Below, piece after piece: positions 9,439 to 18,909 of a DNA stretch of 42,847 nucleotides; positions within the stretch are counted from its first letter, which is position 1, and each line of letters starts with the position of its first letter. Under the pieces are notes generated by a model. It ran no database searches. It was not told the origin of the DNA and worked only from the letters and a program-made list of their open reading frames with translations. This stretch comes from Mariniphaga sp. GTDB lineage: Bacteria > Bacteroidota > Bacteroidia > Bacteroidales > Prolixibacteraceae. A program made the position numbers and the translations under genes. The DNA is taken from the NCBI GenBank assembly GCA_010906965.1, contig JAAFHB010000014.1:1-42847 (forward strand), given 5' to 3'.

Positions 9439-9807
9439 CTACCTTAAATCATATCCAAATGGGTAAAATGCAAGCCGCATTAACTTAAAATGTTGCAGGC
9501 CAAAAGGTATTCCTATAATTGTAACACAGAGTAAGAGTCCAAAAACAAGTTCCAGAAGGGCGATCCAGATTCCGGCAAAAATCATCCATATAAGATTAAG
9601 AAAAAATGAGATGACAGGAATAGACCCTCCTGTTGGAACAACTTCTCTTCCGAATGGTGCCAGGTGTGCGATCCCAATCTTCAGAGCCTGAAATCCCCAG
9701 GGAATCCCAATAATGGTAAGACATAATAAGAATCCACCCCACAAATATCCAAGACATGTTAGAAAACCACCACAAATCAGCCAGATTACATTTCCTATTA
9801 GACGCAT
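9439..9807 (-). CDS. yccF: YccF family inner-membrane protein
   Basis: A protein of about 122 residues, almost entirely hydrophobic, with the twin pattern of the YccF/DUF307 family: two copies of a membrane hairpin, each containing the motif TIIGIP (LCLTIIGIPWGFQ and LLCVTIIGIPFGLQ), each followed by a short polar PFG segment. Function in the family is not established. ATG 9807 was chosen because it gives MRLIGNVIWL, the usual family start and length; an in-frame ATG at 9852 would add 15 residues that do not fit the family. It is convergent with the kinase cluster and lies downstream of the peroxidase gene on the same strand, separated from it by a hairpin terminator. Confidence 0.85.
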   Translation of the reverse strand: MRLIGNVIWLICGGFLTCLGYLWGGFLLCLTIIGIPWGFQALKIGIAHLAPFGREVVPTGGSIPVISFFLNLIWMIFAGIWIALLELVFGLLLCVTIIGIPFGLQHFKLMRLAFYPFGYDLR

Positions 9808-9878
9808 AGCCTTCGGTTTTTTAAGTATGAAATAGTTTGATGCAATGTACAATTATTTTCGAATTTATTAAAATAAGA

Positions 9879-9910
9879 AAACCGGAACTGCAAAATCGCA
9901 ATTCCGGTTT
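9879..9910 (-). terminator. Hairpin terminator of the glutathione peroxidase gene
   Basis: The perfect 9-bp inverted repeat AAACCGGAA / TTCCGGTTT (9879-9887 and 9902-9910, 14-base loop) lies 26 bases beyond the peroxidase stop codon. On the minus strand it is followed by a T-rich stretch. Confidence 0.65.
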
Positions 9911-9935
9911 CAAAATCAAAAGAATGATTCAACCT

Positions 9936-10487
9936 TTAGTTTGTCTTCTTCCCTTCAATCCAATCTGTAATCTTCTCCGAATTTGGTAATTCTTTAGGTG
10001 AAACAAATCCAACAAGTTTACCTTGTTCGTCGATCATGAATTTTTGAAAATTCCATTGTATCTCAGCATCCACAACGCCATTCAATGTTTTTAATGTCAG
10101 CCATTTATACAAAGGATCGATATCGTCACCCTTTACTGATATTTTTGACATCATCGGAAACGTGACACCGTAATTTTGGGTGCAGAATTCTTTGATCTCG
10201 GTATTGGTTCCGGGTTCCTGTTTCATAAAATTATTGGCCGGAAAACCAACAATAACGAAATTGCGGTCCTTGTACTTGTCGTAAAGCTCCTGAAGTGTCT
10301 TGTATTGAGGTGTTAATCCACATTTGGAGGCAGTATTGACCACCATCACCTTTTTTCCCTTTAACGACGAAAGATCGAACGGCTGACCATCGAGCGTGGT
10401 GGCCTTAAAATCGTAAAGTGTTTTAGTTTGTGCCGATGCACCTAAAACCATCACCATCAATAAACTTGCAAAAAATATTTTTTTCAT
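9936..10487 (-). CDS. Secreted glutathione peroxidase-family thiol peroxidase
   Basis: A 183-residue protein with a cleavable signal peptide (KKIFFASLLMVMVLGASAQ, cut near Ala19), so it acts outside the cytoplasm. It reduces hydroperoxides through Cys56 in the motif NTASKCGLTPQY. The catalytic tetrad position usually held by Gln (FPCNQFG) is Asn86 here (FPANNF); the downstream Trp-Asn pair (WNFQKF) is kept. Cys102 (EFCTQNYG) sits where thioredoxin-dependent members carry their resolving cysteine, so thioredoxin-like proteins rather than glutathione are the likely reductant (inference). It is divergent from dnaX, and a hairpin terminator follows. The family is certain; the physiological donor is not. 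Confidence 0.9.
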   Translation of the reverse strand: MKKIFFASLLMVMVLGASAQTKTLYDFKATTLDGQPFDLSSLKGKKVMVVNTASKCGLTPQYKTLQELYDKYKDRNFVIVGFPANNFMKQEPGTNTEIKEFCTQNYGVTFPMMSKISVKGDDIDPLYKWLTLKTLNGVVDAEIQWNFQKFMIDEQGKLVGFVSPKELPNSEKITDWIEGKKTN

Positions 10488-10625
10488 TTTTACGCTATTT
10501 TAAATGTTTAAACTGAAATACTTAATCACCTCTTTATAACGGATAACCGCTTGATTTGTTCCGAAAGATGAACCTTCGTTGATAACTTCTTATTCCGACG
10601 GGCTTATTAAATGTGTAAAAAGTAA

Positions 10626-10633
10626 TATATTTG
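10626..10633 (+). promoter_or_regulatory. Bacteroidota -7 promoter element for dnaX
   Basis: TATATTTG matches TAnnTTTG and lies 27 bases before ATG 10660. It falls downstream of an in-frame TTG at 10579, which supports ATG 10660 as the true dnaX start. Confidence 0.48.
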
Positions 10634-10659
10634 GCCATCAAATATGCCCTGAGAGTTTT

Positions 10660-11784
10660 ATGGAAAACTACATAGTTTCTGCACGCAAATATCGCCCTGA
10701 TACCTTTACTTCGGTAGTTGGTCAGCCTTCGATTACATCGACTTTAAAGAATGCCATCCGGAGTAATCACCTGGCTCATGCTTATCTTTTTTGCGGTCCC
10801 AGGGGTGTCGGCAAGACAACATCGGCCCGTATTTTTGCAAAGACAATCAACTGTTTGAATCTTGGCGCCGACACAGAGCCATGCAATCAATGTGAATCGT
10901 GTTTGTCGTTCACCGAGAACCGTTCCTACAACATCCACGAGCTGGATGCTGCCTCTAATAATTCCGTTGATGATATTCGTTCGTTGGTCGATAAGGTGCG
11001 GATTCCGCCTCAGATCGGGAAATATAGCGTCTACATCATCGATGAGGTACATATGTTGTCGCAGTCGGCTTTCAATGCGTTTTTGAAAACACTTGAAGAA
11101 CCTCCGGCACACGCCATTTTTATCTTGGCAACAACCGAAAAGCACAAGATTTTGCCAACCATATTATCGCGTTGCCAGATTTACGACTTTAACCGAATCT
11201 CTATTCCTGACATCGAGAAGCATTTGCTGGAAGTTGCCAAAAAAGAGAATGTTACCGCTGAGCCTGAAGCGCTGAATGTAATTGCACAGAAAGCGGATGG
11301 CGCCATGCGCGATGCATTGTCTATCTTCGATCAGGTTGTTAGTTTCTGCGGCTCAAATGTCACTTATAAGGATACGATTGCCAACCTTAATGTACTCGAT
11401 TACGATTACTATTTCAAGTTGACAGATTGTTTTCTGAAAGGCGATATTCCGGGTACATTAATGATTTTTAGCGAGATCCTGGATAAAGGATTTAATGCAC
11501 ACCATTTTATTATGGGACTTAACCAGCATTTCAGAGATCTTCTGATTTGTAAGGATGCTGTAACCGTTCAATTACTTGAAGTAGGAGGCGAAATTCGCGA
11601 ACGCTATAAAAAACAAGCTGCCGCTTGCCCAATCAACTTCTTAATTGCTGCGCTTCAATTAGCCACCGAATGCGATATCCAATATAAATCTTCGTCGAAC
11701 CAACGCTTTTTGGTCGAATTGGCCCTTGTCAGGATTGATCAACTTGAGGAGTTGCTAAAAAAAAAACAATTGACGACGCCATAG
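10660..11784 (+). CDS. dnaX: DNA polymerase III clamp-loader subunit, gamma-length frame of dnaX
   Basis: This frame encodes 374 residues of the clamp-loader ATPase that loads the sliding clamp during replication. Visible motifs are the Walker A GPRGVGKTT (about 46-54), a zinc module (a Cys in TINC followed by CNQCESC), the Walker B IIDEVHMLSQ, and sensor 1 ATTEKHKILPTILSRCQ with the SRC arginine finger. The start is ATG 10660 (MENYIVSARKYRP), the conserved family start. The frame stops at TAG 11782-11784, shortly after a run of ten A (11757-11766). The missing C-terminal region continues in the -1 frame to 12449. The stop leaves a complete ATPase plus collar, just like the short gamma form in other bacteria. 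Confidence 0.93.
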   Translation: MENYIVSARKYRPDTFTSVVGQPSITSTLKNAIRSNHLAHAYLFCGPRGVGKTTSARIFAKTINCLNLGADTEPCNQCESCLSFTENRSYNIHELDAASNNSVDDIRSLVDKVRIPPQIGKYSVYIIDEVHMLSQSAFNAFLKTLEEPPAHAIFILATTEKHKILPTILSRCQIYDFNRISIPDIEKHLLEVAKKENVTAEPEALNVIAQKADGAMRDALSIFDQVVSFCGSNVTYKDTIANLNVLDYDYYFKLTDCFLKGDIPGTLMIFSEILDKGFNAHHFIMGLNQHFRDLLICKDAVTVQLLEVGGEIRERYKKQAAACPINFLIAALQLATECDIQYKSSSNQRFLVELALVRIDQLEELLKKKQLTTP

Positions 11785-11807
11785 CAACCCTTTCGCTTTT
11801 GGCGATC
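11746..11807 (+). promoter_or_regulatory. dnaX: Candidate -1 frameshift / slippage site in dnaX
   Basis: Three elements line up. GAGGAG, resembling a Shine-Dalgarno, is at 11746-11751. Ten consecutive A follow at 11757-11766. After eight more bases comes an imperfect stem, GA-CGCCA (11775-11781) pairing with TGGCG-(A)-TC (11800-11807). The zero-frame TAG (11782-11784) lies in the loop. A -1 slip on the A run reads on as ACA ATT GAC GAC and is open to 12449. The layout matches the E. coli dnaX signal (SD-like site, A-rich slippery heptamer, stem-loop) and could equally act as a transcriptional slippage run, as in Thermus. The stem is short, and a one-base assembly error in the A run cannot be excluded. 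Confidence 0.6.
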
Positions 11808-12449
11808 TTTTCAACCATCGATCCTTCCAAAAGCATAAGTCGTCCGGTTGCAGCTGCGCCACAGGTTACTGCCAGGGTTTCCGCGCCGGTTATTGCTCCT
11901 CATAAGTCTGTCGTCTCCGAACCTGCGAACCGGCCACCTACAACCCGGCGGATGTCAGGACATGGCTCCTATTCTACCCCTTCTATTATGGATGCCTTAA
12001 GGGAGGAGCCCACGGTTGAAGAGACAAGCGTAGTATCTGAGACTTCCCCGGATCAATATTCCACCAATGAAACAGTCTATCCGTTTTCGATACAGGAGTT
12101 GCTGGAAGCATGGAAAATCTTTGTTGAAAAGATTGATGCGCCTCAGTTAAAATCTGCTCTCGGTGCCCGCGAACCTGTTATTCTGGATGATTGGCAGATC
12201 GAATATGAACTCGATACCGAACTTCAGTTAAACCGGCTTGCACTTGACTTAAAACCAAAGCTACAGGGTTATTTGCGGCACCATTTTCGAAATGAAGCAA
12301 TTGAAATTCAGTTTAAGGTGTCCGAAAATGCCAGCCAGCGTTCCAATATTCCCTATACCGATGCCGAAAGGTGGGCTTTATTGGTCGAGAAGTATCCGCC
12401 ACTTGCCGGTTTAAAAGCAAAATTTGGCTTGGATTTTGAACATTTTTAA
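11766..12449 (+). CDS. dnaX: tau-specific C-terminal part of dnaX, reached by -1 frameshift
   Basis: This frame encodes about 227 residues that join the upstream frame if one base of the A run is re-read, giving a full tau-like protein of 596 residues, a usual length for Bacteroidota DnaX. It contains a Pro/Ser/Thr-rich linker (residues about 15-85 of this part) and then the conserved C-terminal domain. That domain has YPFSIQELLEAWK, a beta-rich region, and the ending TDAERW.LL.EKYP..A.LK.KFGLD typical of Bacteroidota DnaX. There is no ATG near the junction; the first usable start would be TTG 11799, inside the linker. Independent translation is therefore less likely than slippage or a sequence error. 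Confidence 0.85.
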   Translation, partial: TIDDAIATLSLLAIFSTIDPSKSISRPVAAAPQVTARVSAPVIAPHKSVVSEPANRPPTTRRMSGHGSYSTPSIMDALREEPTVEETSVVSETSPDQYSTNETVYPFSIQELLEAWKIFVEKIDAPQLKSALGAREPVILDDWQIEYELDTELQLNRLALDLKPKLQGYLRHHFRNEAIEIQFKVSENASQRSNIPYTDAERWALLVEKYPPLAGLKAKFGLDFEHF

Positions 12450-12556
12450 CTTTCAGGGCTTATATTAACACAATGAAACTACTATAACCGCTCTATAATT
12501 TTCACTGTCATAATATTAATTTGATGTTCAATAGTTTATAAAATAAAATTGTTTCA

Positions 12557-13786
12557 ATGGAAAAAATTAAAGTACTTAATCCTGTAGTGGAACTCGACGG
12601 GGACGAAATGACCCGAATCATCTGGAAAATGATCAGAGAACAATTGATTCTCCCTTTTCTGGATATTGACATTAAATATTATGATTTAGGTATTGAGCAT
12701 CGCGATGCTACCGACGATAAGGTAACTGTGGATGCTGCATATGCGATTAAGAAATATCACGTTGGTATTAAGTGCGCAACAATCACTCCTGATGAAGCGC
12801 GCATGACCGAATTTGGTCTGAAGAAAATGTATAAATCGCCTAACGGAACCATCCGCAATATTCTTGATGGAACTATCTTTCGCGAACCAATTGTAGTAAA
12901 GAATGTGCCCCGACTTATTCCGCAATGGACAGCACCAATTGTGATTGGCCGTCATGCCTTTGGAGATCAATATCGTGCAACTGATATTGTAGTCGATCGT
13001 GCAGGAAAACTGACAATGACCTTTACGCCAGATGATGGTTCGGGAGCACAACCTCATGACGTATATCATTTCGATGGACCAGGTGTAGCACTTTCGATGT
13101 ACAATACCGAAGCTTCGATTAGGGGGTTTGCACACGCCTGCTTCAAAATGGCACTCACCAAAAAATGGCCGCTTTACCTTTCAACCAAAAACACAATTCT
13201 GAAGAAATATGACGGCTTTTTCAAAGATGTCTTCGAAGAGATATTTTTGAATGTTTATAAACCACAATTTGATGCTGCCGGTATTACCTACGAGCATCGC
13301 CTGATTGATGATATGGTAGCCTCTTCATTAAAATGGAATGGTAATTTTATTTGGGCATGTAAAAATTATGATGGAGATGTCCAGTCGGATACAGTCGCTC
13401 AGGGATTTGGTTCGCTTGGCCTGATGACTTCCGTTTTATTGACACCAGATGGCGATACAATGGAGGCAGAGGCAGCTCACGGAACGGTGACCCGGCATTA
13501 CAGGGAGTACCAGAAAGGACGACCAACTTCCACTAACCCAATCGCGTCAATTTATGCATGGACACGTGGTCTTGCATTCCGTGGAAAATTAGACAATAAT
13601 CAACCTTTGATCGATTTTTCACTGTTGCTCGAAAAAGTTTGTGTCGACACCGTTGAATCGGGAAAAATGACCAAGGATCTTGCGCTTTCGGTCTATGGCG
13701 ACAAATTGAAACCTGAACATTATCTTTCAACTGAACTGTTTATGGATGAATTGTCGAAGTTGCTGAATAACAGAATGGGTAATTAA
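12557..13786 (+). CDS. icd: NADP-dependent isocitrate dehydrogenase, eukaryote-type
   Basis: A cytoplasmic TCA-cycle enzyme of 409 residues that oxidatively decarboxylates isocitrate to 2-oxoglutarate with NADP. It belongs to the dimeric IDH1/2-like subfamily, not the E. coli type. It begins with [13 protein letters not shown] and has the isocitrate-binding KSPNGTIRN and [10 protein letters not shown] segments, [13 protein letters not shown], the metal-binding RLIDDMVA and [15 protein letters not shown], and the NADP-binding [18 protein letters not shown]. Length and start fit the family exactly. The gene follows dnaX on the same strand after a 107-base gap and precedes ferritin. A mitochondrial-type aconitase, the preceding step of the cycle, is encoded at the other end of the window. 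Confidence 0.97.
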   Translation: MEKIKVLNPVVELDGDEMTRIIWKMIREQLILPFLDIDIKYYDLGIEHRDATDDKVTVDAAYAIKKYHVGIKCATITPDEARMTEFGLKKMYKSPNGTIRNILDGTIFREPIVVKNVPRLIPQWTAPIVIGRHAFGDQYRATDIVVDRAGKLTMTFTPDDGSGAQPHDVYHFDGPGVALSMYNTEASIRGFAHACFKMALTKKWPLYLSTKNTILKKYDGFFKDVFEEIFLNVYKPQFDAAGITYEHRLIDDMVASSLKWNGNFIWACKNYDGDVQSDTVAQGFGSLGLMTSVLLTPDGDTMEAEAAHGTVTRHYREYQKGRPTSTNPIASIYAWTRGLAFRGKLDNNQPLIDFSLLLEKVCVDTVESGKMTKDLALSVYGDKLKPEHYLSTELFMDELSKLLNNRMGN

Positions 13787-13860
13787 TTTGAATCAATTTT
13801 TAGGATTTTTTCCTTTTGGATTGTTTATCTTGAAATACAATAATTTTAAAATGAGGAATT

Positions 13861-14379
13861 ATGATAAAAAAAGCAGTAGATGTTGCTCTGAATGAGCAAA
13901 TAAACGCTGAGTTTCATTCAGCTTACTTGTACTTGTCGATGTCAGCCTATTTCCTGTCCGAAGGTCTGGCTGGTTATGCAAACTGGATGCGTATTCAATA
14001 TCAGGAAGAGCTTACCCACGCAACCCGGTTCTTCGATTATGTGAACGAACGCGGTGGAGTTGTTAAACTCACACCTATCGGGGAAGTTCAGGTTGATTTT
14101 TCGGGAGTTGTTGACGTTTTCGAAAAAACTTTGATTCACGAAAAGATTGTTACCGGACTGATTGATCGGTTAATGGAAATTTCGATCAAGGAAAGTGACC
14201 ATGCAACGAAGAGTTTTCTTCAGTGGTTTGTCGACGAGCAGGTTGAAGAAGAGGCCAATGTTGATCAAATCCTTCGCAACCTCAAATTGATCAAAGGCGA
14301 AGGTCAGGGGATGTTAATGATGGATCGCGAGATGCAGACACGTGTATTTGTAGATCCGTTTGCAGGTGCAAAGGCGTGA
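13861..14379 (+). CDS. ftnA: Ferritin
   Basis: A 172-residue non-haem ferritin that should assemble into a cytoplasmic 24-mer, oxidising and storing iron. The ferroxidase ligands Glu17 (NAEF), Glu50 and His53 (EELTHA) fall at the same positions as in E. coli FtnA, and the later helix residues (KIVTGLIDRLMEI..KESDHAT and WFVDEQVEEEANVDQIL) are intact. The start ATG 13861 gives the normal N-terminus. It is followed by a strong terminator at 14461, so it probably ends its transcription unit. It lies 74 bases after icd. No Fur box was recognised upstream. Confidence 0.95.
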   Translation: MIKKAVDVALNEQINAEFHSAYLYLSMSAYFLSEGLAGYANWMRIQYQEELTHATRFFDYVNERGGVVKLTPIGEVQVDFSGVVDVFEKTLIHEKIVTGLIDRLMEISIKESDHATKSFLQWFVDEQVEEEANVDQILRNLKLIKGEGQGMLMMDREMQTRVFVDPFAGAKA

Positions 14380-14460
14380 TTATAAATTGATCGTCGATTT
14401 AAACTTTACATCAGCCGAAATATTGATTTTTGTTCGATGTCATTTGAATTTACAGATTTA

Positions 14461-14492
14461 AAAGGGTAGGTGTTTCACTTACCCTTTTTTTT
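14461..14492 (+). terminator. Rho-independent terminator after ferritin
   Basis: A 12-bp stem with one G-T pair (AAAGGGTAGGTG / CACTTACCCTTT, 14461-14472 and 14476-14487), a TTT loop and a run of eight T ending at 14492. It is the cleanest intrinsic terminator in the window. Confidence 0.92.
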
Positions 14493-14564
14493 ATGAGTTT
14501 TATTCATTCACGATACACCATAAAGCATTCGTTAAAAAGATTTCGGTACTTACAACTTTTGAGT

Positions 14565-14572
14565 TACATTTG
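14565..14572 (+). promoter_or_regulatory. Bacteroidota -7 promoter element for secA
   Basis: TACATTTG matches TAnnTTTG 45 bases before ATG 14617. It lies between the ferritin terminator and secA, so secA starts a new transcription unit. Confidence 0.5.
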
Positions 14573-14616
14573 TGCGTGAATGTTTATTTAGATATTAATC
14601 ATACAACATACAAGTA

Positions 14617-17600
14617 ATGTCATTTTTATTAAACGTACTTTCCAGCTTTTTTGGGAACAAATCACAAAAAGATATTAAAGAATTAATGCCTGTTTTACAG
14701 ACGATTAAACAAGAATATCTGCGGTTCCCAAATTTAAGCAACGACGAGCTAAGAGAAGAAACTGTAAAGCTTAAACTTAAGATCCGCGATTACATCAAGG
14801 CCGAAGAAGAAGAAATAGAATCGCTAAAAGCACAGGCCGAAAGTGGTGAAATTCCAATCGAAGAGGGTGAAAAATTATACGACAGGGTTGATAAGCTCGA
14901 AGAGATCATTCTTAAAAAGATAGAAGAGATACTGAATGAGGTGCTTCCGATTGCTTTTTCAATTGTGAAAGATACGGCACGCCGGTTTATGGAGAATGAA
15001 ACGATTGTTGTGACTGCCACAGACTTTGATCGTGAACTCGCAATTACTAAAGATTTTGTCGTAATCGATGGTGATAAAGCGATTTATAAGAATGAGTGGG
15101 TTGCAGGCGGTTCCGTACAAAAATGGAACATGCTTCACTACGATGTGCAGCTTATTGGTGGTATTGTACTTCATAGCGGAAAAATTTCGGAAATGGGTAC
15201 AGGTGAAGGAAAAACACTTGTTGCAACACTTCCTGTGTTTCTTAATGCGCTTGCAGGCCGTGGCGTTCACCTTGTAACTGTGAATGATTACCTGGCAAAA
15301 CGTGACTCCGAATGGATGGGACCGATTTACCAATTCCATGGTATATCTGTCGATTGTATCGATAAACATCAACCCAATTCTACCGAAAGAAGAAAAGCTT
15401 ACGACGCAGATATTACTTTTGGTACCAATAATGAATTTGGTTTCGATTACTTGCGCGACAATATGGCGGTAAGTCCGGCAGACCTTGTACAGCGTAAACA
15501 CCATTATGCGATCGTCGATGAGGTTGACTCGGTTTTGATCGATGATGCCCGTACGCCGTTGATTATTTCAGGTCCGGTTCCAAAAGGGGAAAATCAATTG
15601 TTTGATGAATTGAAGGCACCCGTTGAACGATTGGTAAAAGCACAGCGCGATCTGGTTAACCAGTTTTTGGTAGAAGCAAAAAAGAAAATAGGTTCATCAA
15701 ACAGTAAAGAATCCGAAGAGGGTGCACTCGCACTTTTCCGCGCATATAAAGGACTTCCCAAACATAAACCGCTGATCAGGTTTACGAGTGAAGAGGGAAA
15801 TAAGGCGAAGATGCTGAAGGTCGAGAATTTCTACATGGCTGACAACAACAAGAACATGTATATTGCTACCGATCCGCTCTTTTTTGTGATTGAGGAAAAA
15901 TTGAATTCAATTGAATTAACGGATAATGGAATAGATATTCTATCGAAAGACAATGAAGATAATGGTTTCTTTGTCCTTCCGGATGTTGGAGCTGAAATAG
16001 CCGATATTCAAAACAATAAGGATTTGACAGAGACCGACCGTCTCGAGAAGAAAGATGTTCTCTTGCAGAATTTCGCGGTCAAATCTGAACGTGTTCATAC
16101 TGTAAATCAATTGTTAAAAGCATATACAATGTTCGAGAAGGATATTGAATATGTGCTGATTGATGGCAAGGTTAAGATTGTTGATGAGCAAACCGGTCGT
16201 ATTATGGAAGGACGCCGCTACTCTGATGGTCTGCACCAGGCAATCGAAGCGAAAGAACGTGTTAAAGTGGAGGATGCTACCCAGACTTTTGCAACCATCA
16301 CACTTCAGAATTATTTCCGCATGTACCACAAACTGTCGGGGATGACCGGCACTGCCGAGACAGAAGCAGGTGAGCTCTGGGATATCTATAAACTGGAGGT
16401 TGTGGTAATCCCAACAAATCAGCCTGTGATCCGTAAAGATCACGAAGACTACGTTTACAAAACAAAGAAAGAAAAATACAATGCCATTATTGACGAGATC
16501 GTCAGGCTGAATAAATTAGGTCAACCAATGCTTGTGGGAACCACCTCGGTGGAGATCTCGGAATTATTGAGCCGAATGTTGCAAATGCGTGGTATTAAGC
16601 ACCAGGTTTTGAATGCTAAACTCCATCAACACGAAGCTGATATTGTAGCTGAAGCTGGTAAATTGGGGATGGTGACCATCGCTACCAACATGGCAGGTCG
16701 TGGTACCGACATCAAGCTGACGCCCGAAACACGTGCCCTGGGTGGTTTGGCCATCATTGGTACAGAAAGACATGAGTCACGACGCGTCGACCGCCAGTTG
16801 CGCGGACGTTCAGGTCGTCAGGGTGACCCGGGATCTTCACAGTTCTTTGTCTCGCTTGAAGATGATTTGATGCGCCTTTTCTCGTCAGGCAGGATTGTCA
16901 GCATTATGGATAAGCTTGGCTTGAAAGACGGCGAAGTGATACAGCACTCAATGATTTCCAAGTCGATTGAGCGTGCACAGAAAAAGGTGGAAGAGAATAA
17001 CTTCGGAATACGTAAACGTTTGCTTGAATACGATGACGTAATGAACTCACAACGCGAGGTCATCTATAAAAAACGACGTCATGCATTGTTCGGAGAACGT
17101 ATCGAAGTCGATATTCTCAATATGATCTTCGATATGTGCGAAACAATTACCGAGATCCATCAACCAAACGGAAAAGATGGATACGAAGATTTCAGGCTCG
17201 ATCTGATCCGTTCGTTATCACTCGATTCGCCGGTTACTGACGATGAATTAGGTGAAATGAAACCGGATGATATCAGTGATAAAATCTACCATGCATCTAT
17301 TGGGAATTTCACGCGCCGGTCGCAGGCAATTTCTAAACAAGCATGGCCGGTTATTAAGAATGTGTATGAGACCAAATCGCATGTTTACAACAATATCGTA
17401 GTTCCTATCAGCGATGGTATCCGGTTATTCAATATTGTTACAAACCTTGAGAAAGCATATAAAACACAGGGACTTGATCTTACAAAATCGTACGAGAAGC
17501 AGGTAATTCTTGCAACCATCGACGAGCACTGGAAAGAAAACCTCCGCGAGTTGGATGAATTGCGTACTTCGGTTCAGAATGCTTCGTACGAACAGAAAGA

Positions 17601-17940
17601 TCCGTTATTGATCTACAAACTCGAATCGTTTAACCTGTTCAAGGCGATGATGGAGCGGGTGAATAAAGGGGTTGTATCTACTTTGATGAAAGGTCAGATT
17701 CCAATCAGTGATCCTGATCAGGTTCGTGAAGCACCAACAGTTGGCCATCATGCCGACCGTTCGAAATACCGCGAAGAGAAGAGTGATGCTTCCGGACATG
17801 CACCTGCCGAAAAAGCAGATGAGAAACCAGTACATGTACAACCAGTGCGGGTGACTCCAAAAGTTGGCAGGAATGAACCTTGTCCTTGCGGTAGCGGTAA
17901 GAAGTTCAAGAACTGCCACGGTCACGGGTTAGTAGATTAA
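14617..17940 (+). CDS. secA: Preprotein translocase ATPase SecA
   Basis: The 1,107-residue motor that drives unfolded preproteins through SecYEG at the inner membrane. Seen in order: the N-terminal helical region, the Walker A GTGEGKT (194-200), DEVD (301-304), the preprotein-crosslinking region, [10 protein letters not shown], and the second nucleotide-binding domain with NMAGRGTDI and [14 protein letters not shown]. Helical wing/scaffold regions follow, and the protein ends in a linker and the zinc-binding SEC-C motif [18 protein letters not shown]. The length is above the roughly 900 residues of E. coli SecA but normal for Bacteroidota, which carry insertions in the N-terminal part and between the nucleotide-binding domains. 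The next gene, lgt, acts on lipoproteins exported by this machine and may be co-transcribed, 81 bases downstream. Confidence 0.98.
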   Translation: MSFLLNVLSSFFGNKSQKDIKELMPVLQTIKQEYLRFPNLSNDELREETVKLKLKIRDYIKAEEEEIESLKAQAESGEIPIEEGEKLYDRVDKLEEIILKKIEEILNEVLPIAFSIVKDTARRFMENETIVVTATDFDRELAITKDFVVIDGDKAIYKNEWVAGGSVQKWNMLHYDVQLIGGIVLHSGKISEMGTGEGKTLVATLPVFLNALAGRGVHLVTVNDYLAKRDSEWMGPIYQFHGISVDCIDKHQPNSTERRKAYDADITFGTNNEFGFDYLRDNMAVSPADLVQRKHHYAIVDEVDSVLIDDARTPLIISGPVPKGENQLFDELKAPVERLVKAQRDLVNQFLVEAKKKIGSSNSKESEEGALALFRAYKGLPKHKPLIRFTSEEGNKAKMLKVENFYMADNNKNMYIATDPLFFVIEEKLNSIELTDNGIDILSKDNEDNGFFVLPDVGAEIADIQNNKDLTETDRLEKKDVLLQNFAVKSERVHTVNQLLKAYTMFEKDIEYVLIDGKVKIVDEQTGRIMEGRRYSDGLHQAIEAKERVKVEDATQTFATITLQNYFRMYHKLSGMTGTAETEAGELWDIYKLEVVVIPTNQPVIRKDHEDYVYKTKKEKYNAIIDEIVRLNKLGQPMLVGTTSVEISELLSRMLQMRGIKHQVLNAKLHQHEADIVAEAGKLGMVTIATNMAGRGTDIKLTPETRALGGLAIIGTERHESRRVDRQLRGRSGRQGDPGSSQFFVSLEDDLMRLFSSGRIVSIMDKLGLKDGEVIQHSMISKSIERAQKKVEENNFGIRKRLLEYDDVMNSQREVIYKKRRHALFGERIEVDILNMIFDMCETITEIHQPNGKDGYEDFRLDLIRSLSLDSPVTDDELGEMKPDDISDKIYHASIGNFTRRSQAISKQAWPVIKNVYETKSHVYNNIVVPISDGIRLFNIVTNLEKAYKTQGLDLTKSYEKQVILATIDEHWKENLRELDELRTSVQNASYEQKDPLLIYKLESFNLFKAMMERVNKGVVSTLMKGQIPISDPDQVREAPTVGHHADRSKYREEKSDASGHAPAEKADEKPVHVQPVRVTPKVGRNEPCPCGSGKKFKNCHGHGLVD

Positions 17941-17983
17941 AGAAGAAAATTAACAATTAGCAATTCAAAATTCTTAATTGTTT

Positions 17984-18011
17984 ATTCGTAATTCATAATT
18001 CATAATTCGTA
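17984..18011. repeat. Heptamer repeat ATTCRTA, four tandem copies, in the secA-lgt gap
   Basis: ATTCGTA-ATTCATA-ATTCATA-ATTCGTA runs head to tail immediately before lgt, preceded by more ATTC/AATT-rich sequence from about 17950. It resembles the AT-rich spacer repeats common in Bacteroidota genomes. It also leaves lgt without any purine-rich ribosome site. Confidence 0.75.
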
Positions 18012-18021
18012 ATTATATCTC

Positions 18022-18879
18022 ATGAGTACACTTTTAGCGATTCACTGGAATGCCAGTCCTGAACTTTTTAGTCTCGGTCCGATATCAATCCGTTGGTATG
18101 GTTTGATGTTTGCTTTGGGTTTTCTTTTTGGATTCTCGATCCTGACTAAAATGTTTAAATACGAAGGATCGAATCCCGAGTGGGTTGAGAAGCTTTTTGT
18201 GTATGTAATTATTGCAACCATCGTTGGCGCCCGTTTGGGACATGTGTTTTTTTATGGCTGGGAATATTATTCCCAACATCTTATGGAAATAATTCTCCCG
18301 ATAGCAAAAGTGGGTGACGGATATAAATTTGTAGGTTTTCAGGGGCTTGCCAGTCATGGCGGTGCCTTTGGAATTCTTCTCGCGGTCATTATTTTTTCGA
18401 AAAGGGTTACCAAAGGCCCTGTCTTATGGACGCTCGACCGCCTTTTGGTTCCGGTTGCACTTGTTGGTGCGATGATCCGTACCGGAAACCTCATGAATTC
18501 CGAGATTTATGGTGTAGCTACCAGCTTACCATGGGGATTTATTTTCGACCGGAACAATGAAACGATTGCCAAACATCCGACAATGATTTATGAAGCGCTC
18601 TGCTATTTAATCACATTCGGATTGATGATGTATTTCTATTATAAGAAGAATGGGATGAAGGATCGGACCGGTTTCCTTACCGGCGTCTTCTTTATCGGCA
18701 TCTTTTTCTCACGCTTTATGATCGAATTTGTGAAAGAGAACCAGGAAGCATTCGAGAACGGCATGGCGCTGAATATGGGACAAATACTTAGTATCCCGTT
18801 TATAATCGCCGCAATATGGTTGCTTTATCATTCGCTGACACATCCACCGGTCGTTTACACAAACCAGATAAAGAAATAG
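18022..18879 (+). CDS. lgt: Phosphatidylglycerol-prolipoprotein diacylglyceryl transferase
   Basis: A 285-residue, seven-helix inner-membrane enzyme that transfers diacylglycerol from phosphatidylglycerol to the lipobox cysteine, the first step of lipoprotein maturation. Family motifs are visible: SIRWYGLMFALGFL near the N-terminus, LASHGGAFG containing the essential His, the signature GAMIRTGNLMNSEIYG with the essential Arg, HPTMIYEAL and SRFMIEFVKENQ. ATG 18022 gives the standard start. It follows secA on the same strand after an 81-base repeat-containing gap and precedes the Tat-exported protein by 30 bases, so the three may form one unit. Confidence 0.96.
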   Translation: MSTLLAIHWNASPELFSLGPISIRWYGLMFALGFLFGFSILTKMFKYEGSNPEWVEKLFVYVIIATIVGARLGHVFFYGWEYYSQHLMEIILPIAKVGDGYKFVGFQGLASHGGAFGILLAVIIFSKRVTKGPVLWTLDRLLVPVALVGAMIRTGNLMNSEIYGVATSLPWGFIFDRNNETIAKHPTMIYEALCYLITFGLMMYFYYKKNGMKDRTGFLTGVFFIGIFFSRFMIEFVKENQEAFENGMALNMGQILSIPFIIAAIWLLYHSLTHPPVVYTNQIKK

Positions 18880-18909
18880 TATTTTTTCTAAATATTTATA
18901 TTCGGAATT

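Noticed and set aside
10579..10659. TTG-started 27-residue N-terminal extension of DnaX
   Set aside because: The predicted -7 promoter at 10626-10633 lies inside it, and the family N-terminus begins at ATG 10660.
11799..12449. Independent small gene after dnaX starting at TTG 11799
   Set aside because: Its sequence is the conserved C-terminal domain of DnaX and the frame is open back to the A run, so it is the tau part rather than a separate gene.
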